This document shows, piece after piece, positions 56,000 to 64,000 of a stretch of 64,000 nt of DNA (positions are counted from its first letter, which is position 1; each line of letters begins with the position of its first letter). A program made the translations under genes and the position numbers. This stretch comes from Affinundibacterium nitidum (lineage in GTDB: Bacteria; Pseudomonadota; Gammaproteobacteria; Burkholderiales; Burkholderiaceae_D), in NCBI RefSeq assembly GCF_014284155.1, contig NZ_JACOFZ010000005.1, positions 124,001-188,000 of the forward strand, in the 5' to 3' direction. Below the pieces are notes generated by a model. It saw nothing but the letters and a program-made list of their open reading frames with translations. It did not search any database and had not been told where the DNA came from.

Positions 56000-57190
56000 A
56001 TGCAACCCGTCGTTCGCAGTCTGTTAGAAAACGATCTTTACAAATTTACGATGTGGCAGGCTTTTCTACATAGTCATCCTGATACTCAGACGGAATATGC
56101 ATTTGTGTGTCGCAATATACCAGCTTATCCTTTGGCGGCGCTGAAGGAGGATGTAGAACGTGAACTTGATCACTTATGTAGTTTAAGCTTTGCGAGTGAT
56201 GAGCTCGACTACCTACGCCAGCTGCGTTACATCAAAAGTGACTTCGTCGATTTTCTGACCATCTTCCGCTTTCAGCGTAAGTTCATCGAAGTAAGTGTCG
56301 ACGGCGATACCCTGCAGATCATTGCCAAAGGCCCACAAGTACACGTTATGGGCTTCGAGATTTTCGTGCTGTATATCGTCAACGAATTGTATTTCCGTCG
56401 ATTGGGTAAGGATGAAGTAATGGCCGAAGGACGCTTGCGTCTACGGAATAAGGTCGAACAGATCCGCCATTTGGCTTCGACGACTCTCAAGAAACACCCT
56501 TTTGAGTTCTTCGATTTTGGACTGCGTCGTCGCTTCTCTGGTGTGTGGCAAGAAGAAGTCGTGGCAACCCTTGCGCAGGAATTGCCACAGTATTTCAAAG
56601 GCTCTTCCAATGTGTATTTAGCCAAGAAATATAATCTGACTCCGATAGGCACGATGGCCCATGAGTATCTACAGTCATACCAATCGTTTGGTGTGCGCCT
56701 CCGTGATTTCCAGAAAGCAGCTTTGGAAGACTGGGTGCAGGAGTATCGCGGCGATCTCGGTACAGCCCTTACGGATGTCGTAGGCATGGATGCCTTTTTG
56801 GCCGACTTTGATCTGTATTTCGCAAAACTTTTTGACGGCTTACGGCATGACTCTGGTGATCCTATCGTCTGGGGTGAGAAAGCCTTGGCGCATTACGTCA
56901 AACTACGTATTGATGCCAATACAAAACGCTTGGTATTTTCTGATGGATTGGATGTGGCCACAGCGTTTTCACTCTACCAGCACTTTGCCGATCGTGTGAT
57001 GACAGGTTTTGGTATCGGTACCAACCTCAGCAACGATATGGGAATTACGCCTTTGAATATCGTGATGAAGATCGTGTCTTGCAATGGTCAGCCAGTAGCG
57101 AAGTTGTCTGATGCGAGTGGTAAGACTCTCTGCAAAGACGAAACTTTCCTTGCGTATTTGCGACAAGTTTTTCATCATCCAGTGCCATAA
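56000..57190 (+). CDS. pncB: Nicotinate phosphoribosyltransferase
   Basis: Forms nicotinate mononucleotide from nicotinate and PRPP with ATP hydrolysis (Preiss-Handler route). The 396-aa protein has the family opening [20 protein letters not shown], the catalytic region [32 protein letters not shown], the PRPP-site segment [11 protein letters not shown] and [17 protein letters not shown]. Full length. TGGAG precedes the ATG, 34 bp after the hydrolase stop; the gene is in the NAD operon. Confidence 0.97.
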   Translation: MQPVVRSLLENDLYKFTMWQAFLHSHPDTQTEYAFVCRNIPAYPLAALKEDVERELDHLCSLSFASDELDYLRQLRYIKSDFVDFLTIFRFQRKFIEVSVDGDTLQIIAKGPQVHVMGFEIFVLYIVNELYFRRLGKDEVMAEGRLRLRNKVEQIRHLASTTLKKHPFEFFDFGLRRRFSGVWQEEVVATLAQELPQYFKGSSNVYLAKKYNLTPIGTMAHEYLQSYQSFGVRLRDFQKAALEDWVQEYRGDLGTALTDVVGMDAFLADFDLYFAKLFDGLRHDSGDPIVWGEKALAHYVKLRIDANTKRLVFSDGLDVATAFSLYQHFADRVMTGFGIGTNLSNDMGITPLNIVMKIVSCNGQPVAKLSDASGKTLCKDETFLAYLRQVFHHPVP

Positions 57191-57237
57191 GATGTTTGCC
57201 ACAGCTTATAACAAACGAAAACAATAAAGGTCAAAAG

Positions 57238-58938
57238 ATGTTGAATTTTGCCATTGCACAATGCAACTTTACGATCGGCGATTTCGCTGAAAACACCCAA
57301 AAAATAGTCGCTCGTATGCAGCAAGCTGCCGATGCCCAATCTGACTTGGTGATTTTTTCTGAATTGAGTGTATGTGGATACTATCCCGGCGATCTATTGG
57401 AAGATGTTCGATTTCTCAACGCCTGCAAGCAAGCTTTGGACTTGGTGCTCGCAGCTTCTTGCCAGCACCCACAAATCGTTACTGTGCTCGGTACTGTGCG
57501 CGATCACCACGGGCCAGGCAAGCCTCTGCACAATGGCTTGCTGGCGATTCAGAATGGAAAAATAGTCGCTGAGTATCACAAACAGCTCTTGCCCACTTAC
57601 GGTATATTTGACGAAGGACGTCATTTCGAGGCGGGCAAGGAAGGTGCTTGTACGCTCCAGATCGCTGGCCACCATATTGGATTTATGGTGTGTGAAGATG
57701 GTTGGAATGATGAAGGTAAAGACTATAAAGTCAACCCGTATGCGGCTTTAGAAAATGCGGGAGTTGAGCTGATTATCAGTATCAACGCAAGCCCTTCGGA
57801 TTTTGGAAAAAGAGAGCAACGTCATCGTTTGTTCAAGCAAGCGGCGCAAGCACATGATACGCCTATCGTTTATGTGAACCAGGTCGGTGGTCAAGATCAG
57901 TTAGTCTTCGATGGTTATTCTTTTGTTGTCAGTCCAGAGCAGGGCGTGGTGTTTGAAGCCGCTCCGTTCGAGGAAGATTTTGCATGCCTCGAATTTTCAA
58001 ACAAAGAATTCAAATTAGTTCAGCAGGTACAAGCGAAAACTGAAGAGGGTAGCTTACTCCCAGTTGAGTTTGCGCGACGTCAAATTGTTTTGGGTTTAAA
58101 AGATTATGCTCGTCGCTGCCACTTCACAAAAGCGGTTGTCGGATCTTCTGGAGGAATTGACTCAGCTTTAACTTTGGCTTTGGCCGTCGAAGCTTTAGGT
58201 GCTGAAAATGTGATTGCGATAACGATGCCCTCGGCGTATTCGAGCGAAGGTTCTGTGTCTGACTCGGTGAAACTATGCGAGGCTTTGGGTATTCCTCTGT
58301 TGAACCATCCAATTCTCGATCTGGTGAATCAATATAGTAGGGGATTTGAAGCAGCCTTCTCCAGCCCCCTGAAAGGCTTGAGCTTAGAGAATTTACAAGC
58401 GCGTGTGCGCGGTACGATCTTAATGGAATATTCGAATAGTTTTGGCGCGCTATTACTTACCACTGGTAATAAGAGTGAGATTTCGGTTGGTTACTGTACG
58501 CTCTACGGTGATACGAATGGTGGTTTAGGTTTAATTGGCGATTTGTATAAAACTGAAGTGTATGCTCTATCGCGACATGTCAATGAGCGTGCTGGACGAG
58601 AAATTATTCCGAATGACGTTCTCACCAAGCCACCATCAGCGGAACTTGCGCCAGGGCAGCTTGATACAGACAGTCTCCCTCCTTATGAAGAGCTCGATGA
58701 AATTTTGAAGTGGCATATTGAGGGCCGACGTTTGCCACAAGCGGAGGCGGCGCGAGCCGAAGACTTCGTTAATCGACTACTGGCAACGGAAAAAGGTAAA
58801 GCAACAGTGAAGCGTATCCTGGGAATGGTCGCTCGAAATGAGTATAAACGCCGTCAAGCACCACCGATTATTCGTGTTCGTGCACGTGCATTTGGCAGCG
58901 GTAGACAAATGCCGATTGCTGCTCATTACGAATTTTAA
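57238..58938 (+). CDS. nadE: Glutamine-dependent NAD+ synthetase
   Basis: Amidates nicotinate adenine dinucleotide to NAD+ using glutamine. The 566-aa protein has an N-terminal nitrilase domain with Glu (IFSELSVCGYYPGDL), Lys (EYHKQLLPTYGIFDEG) and Cys (FMVCEDGWND), and an NAD synthase domain with SGGIDS (GSSGGIDSALTLALA, about residue 303) and the ATP pyrophosphatase blocks TTGNKSEISVGYCTLYGD. AAAGG precedes ATG 57238; the frame is open to 57196. It lies 47 bp after pncB. Confidence 0.97.
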   Translation: MLNFAIAQCNFTIGDFAENTQKIVARMQQAADAQSDLVIFSELSVCGYYPGDLLEDVRFLNACKQALDLVLAASCQHPQIVTVLGTVRDHHGPGKPLHNGLLAIQNGKIVAEYHKQLLPTYGIFDEGRHFEAGKEGACTLQIAGHHIGFMVCEDGWNDEGKDYKVNPYAALENAGVELIISINASPSDFGKREQRHRLFKQAAQAHDTPIVYVNQVGGQDQLVFDGYSFVVSPEQGVVFEAAPFEEDFACLEFSNKEFKLVQQVQAKTEEGSLLPVEFARRQIVLGLKDYARRCHFTKAVVGSSGGIDSALTLALAVEALGAENVIAITMPSAYSSEGSVSDSVKLCEALGIPLLNHPILDLVNQYSRGFEAAFSSPLKGLSLENLQARVRGTILMEYSNSFGALLLTTGNKSEISVGYCTLYGDTNGGLGLIGDLYKTEVYALSRHVNERAGREIIPNDVLTKPPSAELAPGQLDTDSLPPYEELDEILKWHIEGRRLPQAEAARAEDFVNRLLATEKGKATVKRILGMVARNEYKRRQAPPIIRVRARAFGSGRQMPIAAHYEF

Positions 58939-58972
58939 GAACATCAATTGCTAGCAGTGATAGGACCAGAAG

Positions 58973-60025
58973 ATGCAAACAGATCAATTTGAAACACAAA
59001 CCGAAGTCGCTGTCGTCATCGGACGGTTTCAGCCTTTTCACTTAGGACATGCGCATCTCTTGCAAGCCGCCTTGGCTGCCGCGCCTCAAGTCGTGGTCGT
59101 GCTTGGTTCTTCATTTCATGCGCGTAGCGTGAAAAATCCCTTCACGTCGCAAGAGCGCATTGCGATGATTAATGCGACACTAGACGAAGCAACGAGAGGG
59201 CGCGTGCAGTTCGTAGCGGTTCGCGATTATTACGACGACGAGCGCTGGTCAAAAGCGGTACAGGCCAAGGTCATGCAATTGCATGCCAATGCCAAAAGTT
59301 ATACCTTGATTGGACACTTTAAAGATGCATCCAGTTATTACTTGAGGCGTTTCCCGCATTGGCGGTTACGTGAATGTGAAAATACGACCCAGATCGATGC
59401 AACAGCGATTCGTCGCGTGTTGTTTGAAGCTGAAAATGTTGAGGTTTCACTCGCAGTGCTTGAAGCGATGTTGCCACTTGCGGTTCGTCAGTATCTAAAA
59501 GCTTGGACTACGTTACCGGCTTTTGCGGCTTTGGTCGAAGAATACCGAGGTTTGCAAAAGTATAAACTGGCTTGGGCTAGCGCACCCTATCCACCTATCT
59601 TTTGCACAGTCGATTCGGTAGTTTGTACCAACCAGCATGTGTTATTGATTCAGCGCGGTGGTTTTCCGGGGAAGGGCTTATGGGCGCTACCGGGAGGCTT
59701 TCTTGATCCGCATGAACGCCTACAGCGGGCAGCGGTACGCGAGCTGAGAGAGGAAACAAAACTGGCGGTACTTGATTCCACGCTGGAGAATGCCTTGGTC
59801 GATGTCAAAGTGTTCGACCATCCAGACCGCAGTCAGCGTGGCCGCACCATTACTCATGCTTTTTATTTTGATCTCAAGCTTGATCATTTTCCAGATATCG
59901 AGGCCGATGATGATGCCGCCGCGGCAAAGTGGGTAGCGATCGCAGATATCCTAAGTATGGAAGAGCAGTTCTTTGATGACCACTTCCATATTTTGGATCA
60001 ATTCTTGCAGATCAGCGAACATTAG
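58973..60025 (+). CDS. nadM: Bifunctional nicotinamide-nucleotide adenylyltransferase / Nudix hydrolase
   Basis: A 350-aa fusion. The N-terminal adenylyltransferase (about 1-180) has GRFQPFHLGHAHLL with an HxGH site and the ISGT-like KNPFTSQERIAMINATL; it adenylates NMN or nicotinate mononucleotide. The C-terminal Nudix domain (about 200-350) has an intact-looking box: GGFLDPHERLQRA followed by AVRELREET, which may hydrolyse ADP-ribose or related dinucleotides. It is the next step between pncB and nadE in NAD synthesis. It lies 34 bp after nadE; AGGA is the ribosome site. Confidence 0.95.
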   Translation: MQTDQFETQTEVAVVIGRFQPFHLGHAHLLQAALAAAPQVVVVLGSSFHARSVKNPFTSQERIAMINATLDEATRGRVQFVAVRDYYDDERWSKAVQAKVMQLHANAKSYTLIGHFKDASSYYLRRFPHWRLRECENTTQIDATAIRRVLFEAENVEVSLAVLEAMLPLAVRQYLKAWTTLPAFAALVEEYRGLQKYKLAWASAPYPPIFCTVDSVVCTNQHVLLIQRGGFPGKGLWALPGGFLDPHERLQRAAVRELREETKLAVLDSTLENALVDVKVFDHPDRSQRGRTITHAFYFDLKLDHFPDIEADDDAAAAKWVAIADILSMEEQFFDDHFHILDQFLQISEH

Positions 60026-60108
60026 CTTGACCAAAAATTGCCTTTTTGCAGTTTCGTGAATGGGCAAACATGTTTAAGATGAATGCTCGTTCTTCAAAGG
60101 AAAGTTCT

Positions 60109-60567
60109 ATGCGTTTCGTTACTGCACTGGCATTGTTTGCTGCATCAATGGCCTCGACTCAGGCCTTGGCACAAGACGTCAAAACGCAACAAATACTGAT
60201 GCCCCTTGATGTAAAGCAGGTGTCCAAATGGAGTACGCCGTATGAGTATCGAATCGCCAGTTTTGCAAAAGATGAGAGCAAACTTGGCGGCGGGGCGCTG
60301 ATCTTGCTATTGAGCCAAGACCAAAGAAAGGCGTTCGTCAACTTTCAAGGTACGACGATAGAGCTAAGCTCGGTGCAAAAAAATCTAGCGACATCTTGTG
60401 TTGCCGGTGAAACCCGACAAAACGTGTATAGCAACGGACAAGTTCGCCTACTGTTGAAGTTGAAGTTGGAGCCTGCGGCGGAAGGGTGTTTGGGCAATGG
60501 ATTAATTAGTGTGTATGTCGACAAACACACACATCGTTATCTCGTTAAGGGGCTTAGTGCCTTGTAG
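60109..60567 (+). CDS. Exported protein of unknown function
   Basis: A 152-aa protein with signal peptide MRFVTALALFAASMASTQAL ending ALAQ; the start at 60109 has AAAGGA ahead. The mature domain contains two Cys (SCVAGE, EGCLGN) that probably form a disulfide, and a beta-rich pattern. No family is recognised. It follows nadM by 83 bp and may sit at the end of that operon, but its periplasmic location gives no obvious link to NAD. Confidence 0.72.
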   Translation: MRFVTALALFAASMASTQALAQDVKTQQILMPLDVKQVSKWSTPYEYRIASFAKDESKLGGGALILLLSQDQRKAFVNFQGTTIELSSVQKNLATSCVAGETRQNVYSNGQVRLLLKLKLEPAAEGCLGNGLISVYVDKHTHRYLVKGLSAL

Positions 60568-60794
60568 TTTTACCAAATAAGACCAGTTCCGCCGGTTTTT
60601 TCGTAATCAACCGCTAGGAATCGACAACGAGCAACCGCAGCTTGTTGTATTTCACTCTGTGAACCGGAGATCAAGCCTGATCTTTAACAAACTCTGACAC
60701 ATTAACATTTCCATATGGAAATCTTAGATCTATAATCAAAGACTTAATTAGTACTAATTCGAAGCTTTGTTTGTATTTGTAGAAGGAGTTCCAC

Positions 60795-62747
60795 TTGTCA
60801 CTGAACATTTTTGGCCCTGGCAAACAATTGATGCGCAGCCTGCGCATGCCTGCGAAATTTTCTATCATCATGATCACGCTGTTGATCCCTCTGATGATGC
60901 TGTTGTACTTATATGTGGATAAAGCAAACGCGGATATTGATTTCGCAAGAAATGAACGTGTTGGTGTCGAATATCATGCGCAGGTAAATCCGATTATGGA
61001 TGCGGTTTTGCAGCATCGAGGGCAAGCGTTATTGCGCCTGATACAGGTCGAAGACAAAGCACTTACCGATGAGGCGGCTAAGACGGTTGACAGCGGCATT
61101 GCGAGTTTGGATAAAAAGTTGCAAGCAGCTGACCCCTATCAGCTCAAAGCTATTTTGGCCAAAGTGAAAGATGCTTGGACTGCCGCTCAGCAGGGTACTT
61201 ACACTGAGACCGCTCAAATTACGGAGAAATACACGAAGGTAAATGACGCTTTGGTCGAAATGCGTCGTCAGATATCTGAGTCATCGAGTTTGGCATTAGA
61301 CCCAGACGTTGACAGTTACTACTTGATGACAGCCGCGACCGATAAGCTTCCTTCGATGACAGGAAATCTTGCACCTCTGCGTGGTCTGGTTGCCTATGTT
61401 GCCGCGAACCCAGATAAAGCCGATACGACGCGTACACGTATCGCTGCCTTTAGTGCCTTGATTAAACGCGATCGTGCTGATGCGAAGGATGCACTCGATC
61501 GAGTCGCTCAAGCGAATCCCGACGCAATGAAGAAACTGGATTTGAAGGTGTTTGACTTAACCGATGAGTATCTAAAGTTGATTCAAGCAACAATCATGGA
61601 AACCGTGAGTGGTGATGCGAAAAGTATTTACAACCAAGGCAGCACAGCAATCAATGCGAACTCAAATCTAACGAGCGAGAGCTTGAAGGCGCTTGAAACA
61701 GCGCTGGGTGCGCGCATCGATAGTTTAGCGCGCCATCGCAATTCTATGTTGGCGGGTGTCGCTTTTGCCTTGGCGATTGCACTCTACACTTTGTACACCT
61801 TCTACATTACTTCATTGAGCGGCTTCAAGAGTATGTCGAAGCGCGTGAACATGTTGGGGCAAGGTGAGTTGACGATGTCGAATATCGCCGTCGGTCGCGA
61901 TGAGATTTCAGAATCGATCAATATCTTCCGTAGAAGCGTACAAGCCTTAGCGCAAATTGTGTCGGGTGTACGTGAGTCTGCCGAAGCGATTAGCCTTGCT
62001 ACATCGGAGATCGCTGCGGGTAACAATGACTTGGCTGAACGCGGCGCGAAGATAGCAACGACTGTGCAACATACCGCAGAAAATATGGATTCCTTAGCGG
62101 CGAAGGTCGCACATAATCTTGAAAACGCGAAACAGGCCGACCAGCTCGCGCTCTCTGCTTTTCAAGTAGCGACCAAAGGCGGTAGTGTGGTGGCGCAAGC
62201 CGTCGAGACCATGGAGAGAATCACGATCTCTTCACGTAAGATTGGTGAAATTACCGAAGTCATTAATGGCATCGCTTTTCAAACCAATATCTTGGCACTC
62301 AATGCCGCGGTTGAAGCTGCACGCGCAGGGGAACAAGGCCGTGGCTTTGCTGTGGTCGCCTCCGAGGTACGTAGCTTGGCGCAACGCAGTGCTGGCGCCG
62401 CCAAAGAGATTGGTGACTTGATTCGCGAATCGATTCAAGACATCGAAGCAGGCGCGCGCTATGTGAATGACGCCGGCAGCACGATGAAGGAAATCGTCGA
62501 GTCCGTACAAAACGTCACGACCATCATGGATGAAATCACGCGTGAGTCGAATGAACAATCGACAGAGATCAATGATATGGCAGAAGCCGTACGTGAAGTC
62601 GATTCGAGTACACAGCAAAATGCCGCGATGGTCGAAGAAATATCAGCGGCGGTGATGTCACTGGAAGAGCGCGCGAATTTCTTGGCTGAGTCTGTCAAGA
62701 CGTTTAAAGTCGACGCGGTGCCAACGACGAAATTGATAGGCTACTAA
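60795..62747 (+). CDS. Methyl-accepting chemotaxis protein
   Basis: A 650-aa transmembrane chemoreceptor. TM1 at about 20-42 and TM2 at about 318-340 frame a helical periplasmic ligand domain (about 45-315), followed by HAMP (about 340-392) and the signalling domain (about 400-640) with the conserved hairpin tip [20 protein letters not shown], then [20 protein letters not shown]. The start is TTG at 60795 with AAGGAG 8 nt ahead; the first ATG downstream (60831) would lack a ribosome site. A C-terminal CheR-tethering pentapeptide is absent. The ligand cannot be read. A terminator follows. Confidence 0.94.
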   Translation: MSLNIFGPGKQLMRSLRMPAKFSIIMITLLIPLMMLLYLYVDKANADIDFARNERVGVEYHAQVNPIMDAVLQHRGQALLRLIQVEDKALTDEAAKTVDSGIASLDKKLQAADPYQLKAILAKVKDAWTAAQQGTYTETAQITEKYTKVNDALVEMRRQISESSSLALDPDVDSYYLMTAATDKLPSMTGNLAPLRGLVAYVAANPDKADTTRTRIAAFSALIKRDRADAKDALDRVAQANPDAMKKLDLKVFDLTDEYLKLIQATIMETVSGDAKSIYNQGSTAINANSNLTSESLKALETALGARIDSLARHRNSMLAGVAFALAIALYTLYTFYITSLSGFKSMSKRVNMLGQGELTMSNIAVGRDEISESINIFRRSVQALAQIVSGVRESAEAISLATSEIAAGNNDLAERGAKIATTVQHTAENMDSLAAKVAHNLENAKQADQLALSAFQVATKGGSVVAQAVETMERITISSRKIGEITEVINGIAFQTNILALNAAVEAARAGEQGRGFAVVASEVRSLAQRSAGAAKEIGDLIRESIQDIEAGARYVNDAGSTMKEIVESVQNVTTIMDEITRESNEQSTEINDMAEAVREVDSSTQQNAAMVEEISAAVMSLEERANFLAESVKTFKVDAVPTTKLIGY

Positions 62748-62766
62748 ACGTTGGATCGTAAACGAA

Positions 62767-62801
62767 AAATCTCCGCCCTGTGAAGCTCGGAGATTTTTTT
62801 A
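62767..62801 (+). terminator. Rho-independent terminator after the chemoreceptor gene
   Basis: Stem AAATCTCCG / CGGAGATTT (9 bp) with a 12-base loop and a T7 run to about 62800, 19 bp past the stop codon. It overlaps the end of the convergent gene. Confidence 0.9.
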
Positions 62802-64000
62802 TCGATTCAAAAAATTTAATAGACGTTGACGACTCCAAATCAGATTGGCTCGCCTTAGCGCGAATGCTGAAAACATCAATAAAGTGGCTGCGTAGCGCCA
62901 GTCAGCGACAAATAGTTGAAATACGGTTCCGGTCCTGCCGGAAAAATAATCGATCCCATGCGCTAGAAAAAAGATGAAGGCGACGCTTATTAGTCCGTAA
63001 TACACACTTCGATGTGAATTTTCTTTCGCTGCAATCGTGATCGCAATGATCAGTAAGCTGGTTATCTCTGCAAGCGCAATAAGGATGGCTTGCAATATCA
63101 CTTCTAAAGAACCTTGACCGCCCCCAAAAGATAAGAGAAAAGCTAGGACAAACGGGGTTCCGAAGAAAGCGAGATTCACTACGAGCAAACTGCTCGCAAA
63201 TTTGCTGCTTCCTAAACCATGAGGGCGAAGCAAATATCGCCAATGTAGATCGCGTACCACCAGATATTTACTCATGATCAAGGCGGCAGACACTAGTAGT
63301 AGTGAGCGATGTAGATGTATGTTCGTTGCGAAGGGGCTACCAATATTTACATAAGCGATGACGAATAGGGTGAATACAGCGATAGGGCGAAGTAATGAAT
63401 CGAAGCTATAAGAATGCTTTCCGTCCAGCTTGCTTTCAGAAAAGCGCGAGACTCGCTTAAGTTGGCCTTTGATTTCATTGAGATAGGTATTCGTTTCTTC
63501 AGTCGTTGGCACCGCTTCTTTTGAATTGCTGGGTTTTCCATTGTTGAGGCTATGCCATAGCGAGATTGGCCATGCAAAGCAACACACAATTGAAACACTC
63601 ACTGGGAGCTGAAAATAGAGAATGCCAATTTGACCAAGCATAAGTGCCATCCAAAGAGCAATGAGCAAGCCATATTGAACGCGAAACCTCCGATGGATAA
63701 TTCTTGCTGTGCTCATACCTGCACATAATGAAAGCGACCACAGACCGATTACGGAGGCGAAATCGTGCCAATTGTTCGAATCCGCCATCGCCAGCATGGG
63801 CAGCAGCGATACCGCGCTGACAAAATTGAGGCGTTTGACAAGCGACAAATAAAGAAACTGATGCAGAGCCTGTGGTATCACGTTTGAGCGTGAGAATGAG
63901 TTTAGCTGCGTTTCACGATTGATGATCATGAAACTTATTGCGAAGAGCAAAAGGCCAAGAGCCGTCAGTCCGTGGGTATTCAAACCAGGGTCGTTTTTGA
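62799..64000 (-). CDS. Membrane protein, 5' end outside the window
   Basis: At least 399 residues of a protein with about 10 hydrophobic helices (for example LTALGLLLFAISFMIINRE, SLLIIAITIAA, IFFLAHGIDYFSG). The frame stays open to the window edge; the TTG at 63983 is one possible start, but the upstream in-frame residues KNDPGL continue past it, so the gene is probably cut off. A charged hydrophilic loop near the middle (NSKEAVPTTEETNTYLNE) separates two helical halves. I do not recognise the family; a transporter-like permease is possible. Confidence 0.7.
   Translation of the reverse strand, partial: KNDPGLNTHGLTALGLLLFAISFMIINRETQLNSFSRSNVIPQALHQFLYLSLVKRLNFVSAVSLLPMLAMADSNNWHDFASVIGLWSLSLCAGMSTARIIHRRFRVQYGLLIALWMALMLGQIGILYFQLPVSVSIVCCFAWPISLWHSLNNGKPSNSKEAVPTTEETNTYLNEIKGQLKRVSRFSESKLDGKHSYSFDSLLRPIAVFTLFVIAYVNIGSPFATNIHLHRSLLLVSAALIMSKYLVVRDLHWRYLLRPHGLGSSKFASSLLVVNLAFFGTPFVLAFLLSFGGGQGSLEVILQAILIALAEITSLLIIAITIAAKENSHRSVYYGLISVAFIFFLAHGIDYFSGRTGTVFQLFVADWRYAATLLMFSAFALRRANLIWSRQRLLNFLNR

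Noticed and set aside
52012-60025. Defence system of the NAD-reconstitution or NAD-depletion type
   Set aside because: The genes are standard salvage enzymes with NrtR control; there is no Sir2, TIR, Nampt/Prs pair or phage-like neighbour to support an anti-phage role.

Overview
The window reads as chromosomal DNA of a betaproteobacterium of the order Burkholderiales, probably Oxalobacteraceae and perhaps near Undibacterium. This is inferred from the protein families and from the uvrA / MFS transporter / ssb order; no rRNA or tRNA gene is present to confirm it. Most of the sequence is ordinary, densely coding housekeeping DNA with moderate GC. I see no prophage, CRISPR array or complete insertion sequence.

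Layout. 0-5.7 kb: 5' part of pth, then uvrA divergent from a YajR-like MFS transporter and ssb. 5.8-11.5 kb: a TonB-dependent receptor, a relic of a GGDEF gene tail, a secreted protein of unknown function, and an intact PAS-GGDEF diguanylate cyclase whose 3' end matches the relic. 11.6-14 kb: an Lrp/AsnC regulator divergent from ornithine cyclodeaminase and a small protein. 14.1-17.7 kb: two lipoproteins, an NAD(P)-binding protein and a divergent LysR regulator. 17.8-19.3 kb: a BchE-like B12/radical SAM protein with no other bacteriochlorophyll gene in view. 19.3-29 kb: a nitrate assimilation operon on the minus strand (nrtA-nrtB-nrtD-nirB-nirD-nasA) preceded by an ANTAR regulator gene. Its leader holds NtrC-like sites, a near-perfect sigma-54 promoter, ANTAR-type hairpins and an intrinsic terminator. 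29-45.5 kb: a REP-associated tyrosine transposase homologue lacking its usual HUH motif, an amidohydrolase, an SlyD-type FKBP, a very large beta-propeller sensor kinase, a GH63 glycosidase, two acetyltransferases, a methyltransferase, small membrane proteins and a lipoprotein carrying a 12-bp minisatellite. 45.6-52 kb: gltB-gltD (glutamate synthase). 52-60.6 kb: an NAD/ADP-ribose region. 60.8-64 kb: a chemotaxis receptor and a membrane protein that runs off the window.

Two regulatory stories stand out. First, nitrate uptake and reduction (nrtABD, nirBD, nasA) and ammonium assimilation (gltBD) are both in the window, and the nitrate operon shows two-layer control: NtrC/RpoN initiation followed by antitermination through the adjacent ANTAR protein. 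Second, NrtR, a Nudix-derived repressor with a degenerate Nudix box, sits between two divergent units. One is an NAD salvage operon (pncA-like, pncB, nadE, nadM-Nudix); the other encodes an ADP-ribosylglycohydrolase, a macrodomain protein and a 2-oxoglutarate/Fe(II) oxygenase. I found three related 21-bp dyads, each overlapping the -35 box of one of three predicted promoters (draG side, nrtR, pncA). Together they look like one regulon tying NAD recycling to removal of ADP-ribose from macromolecules. This is my best candidate for an under-described system.

Limits: all functions come from reading the translations and motifs; no database search, folding program or alignment was run.
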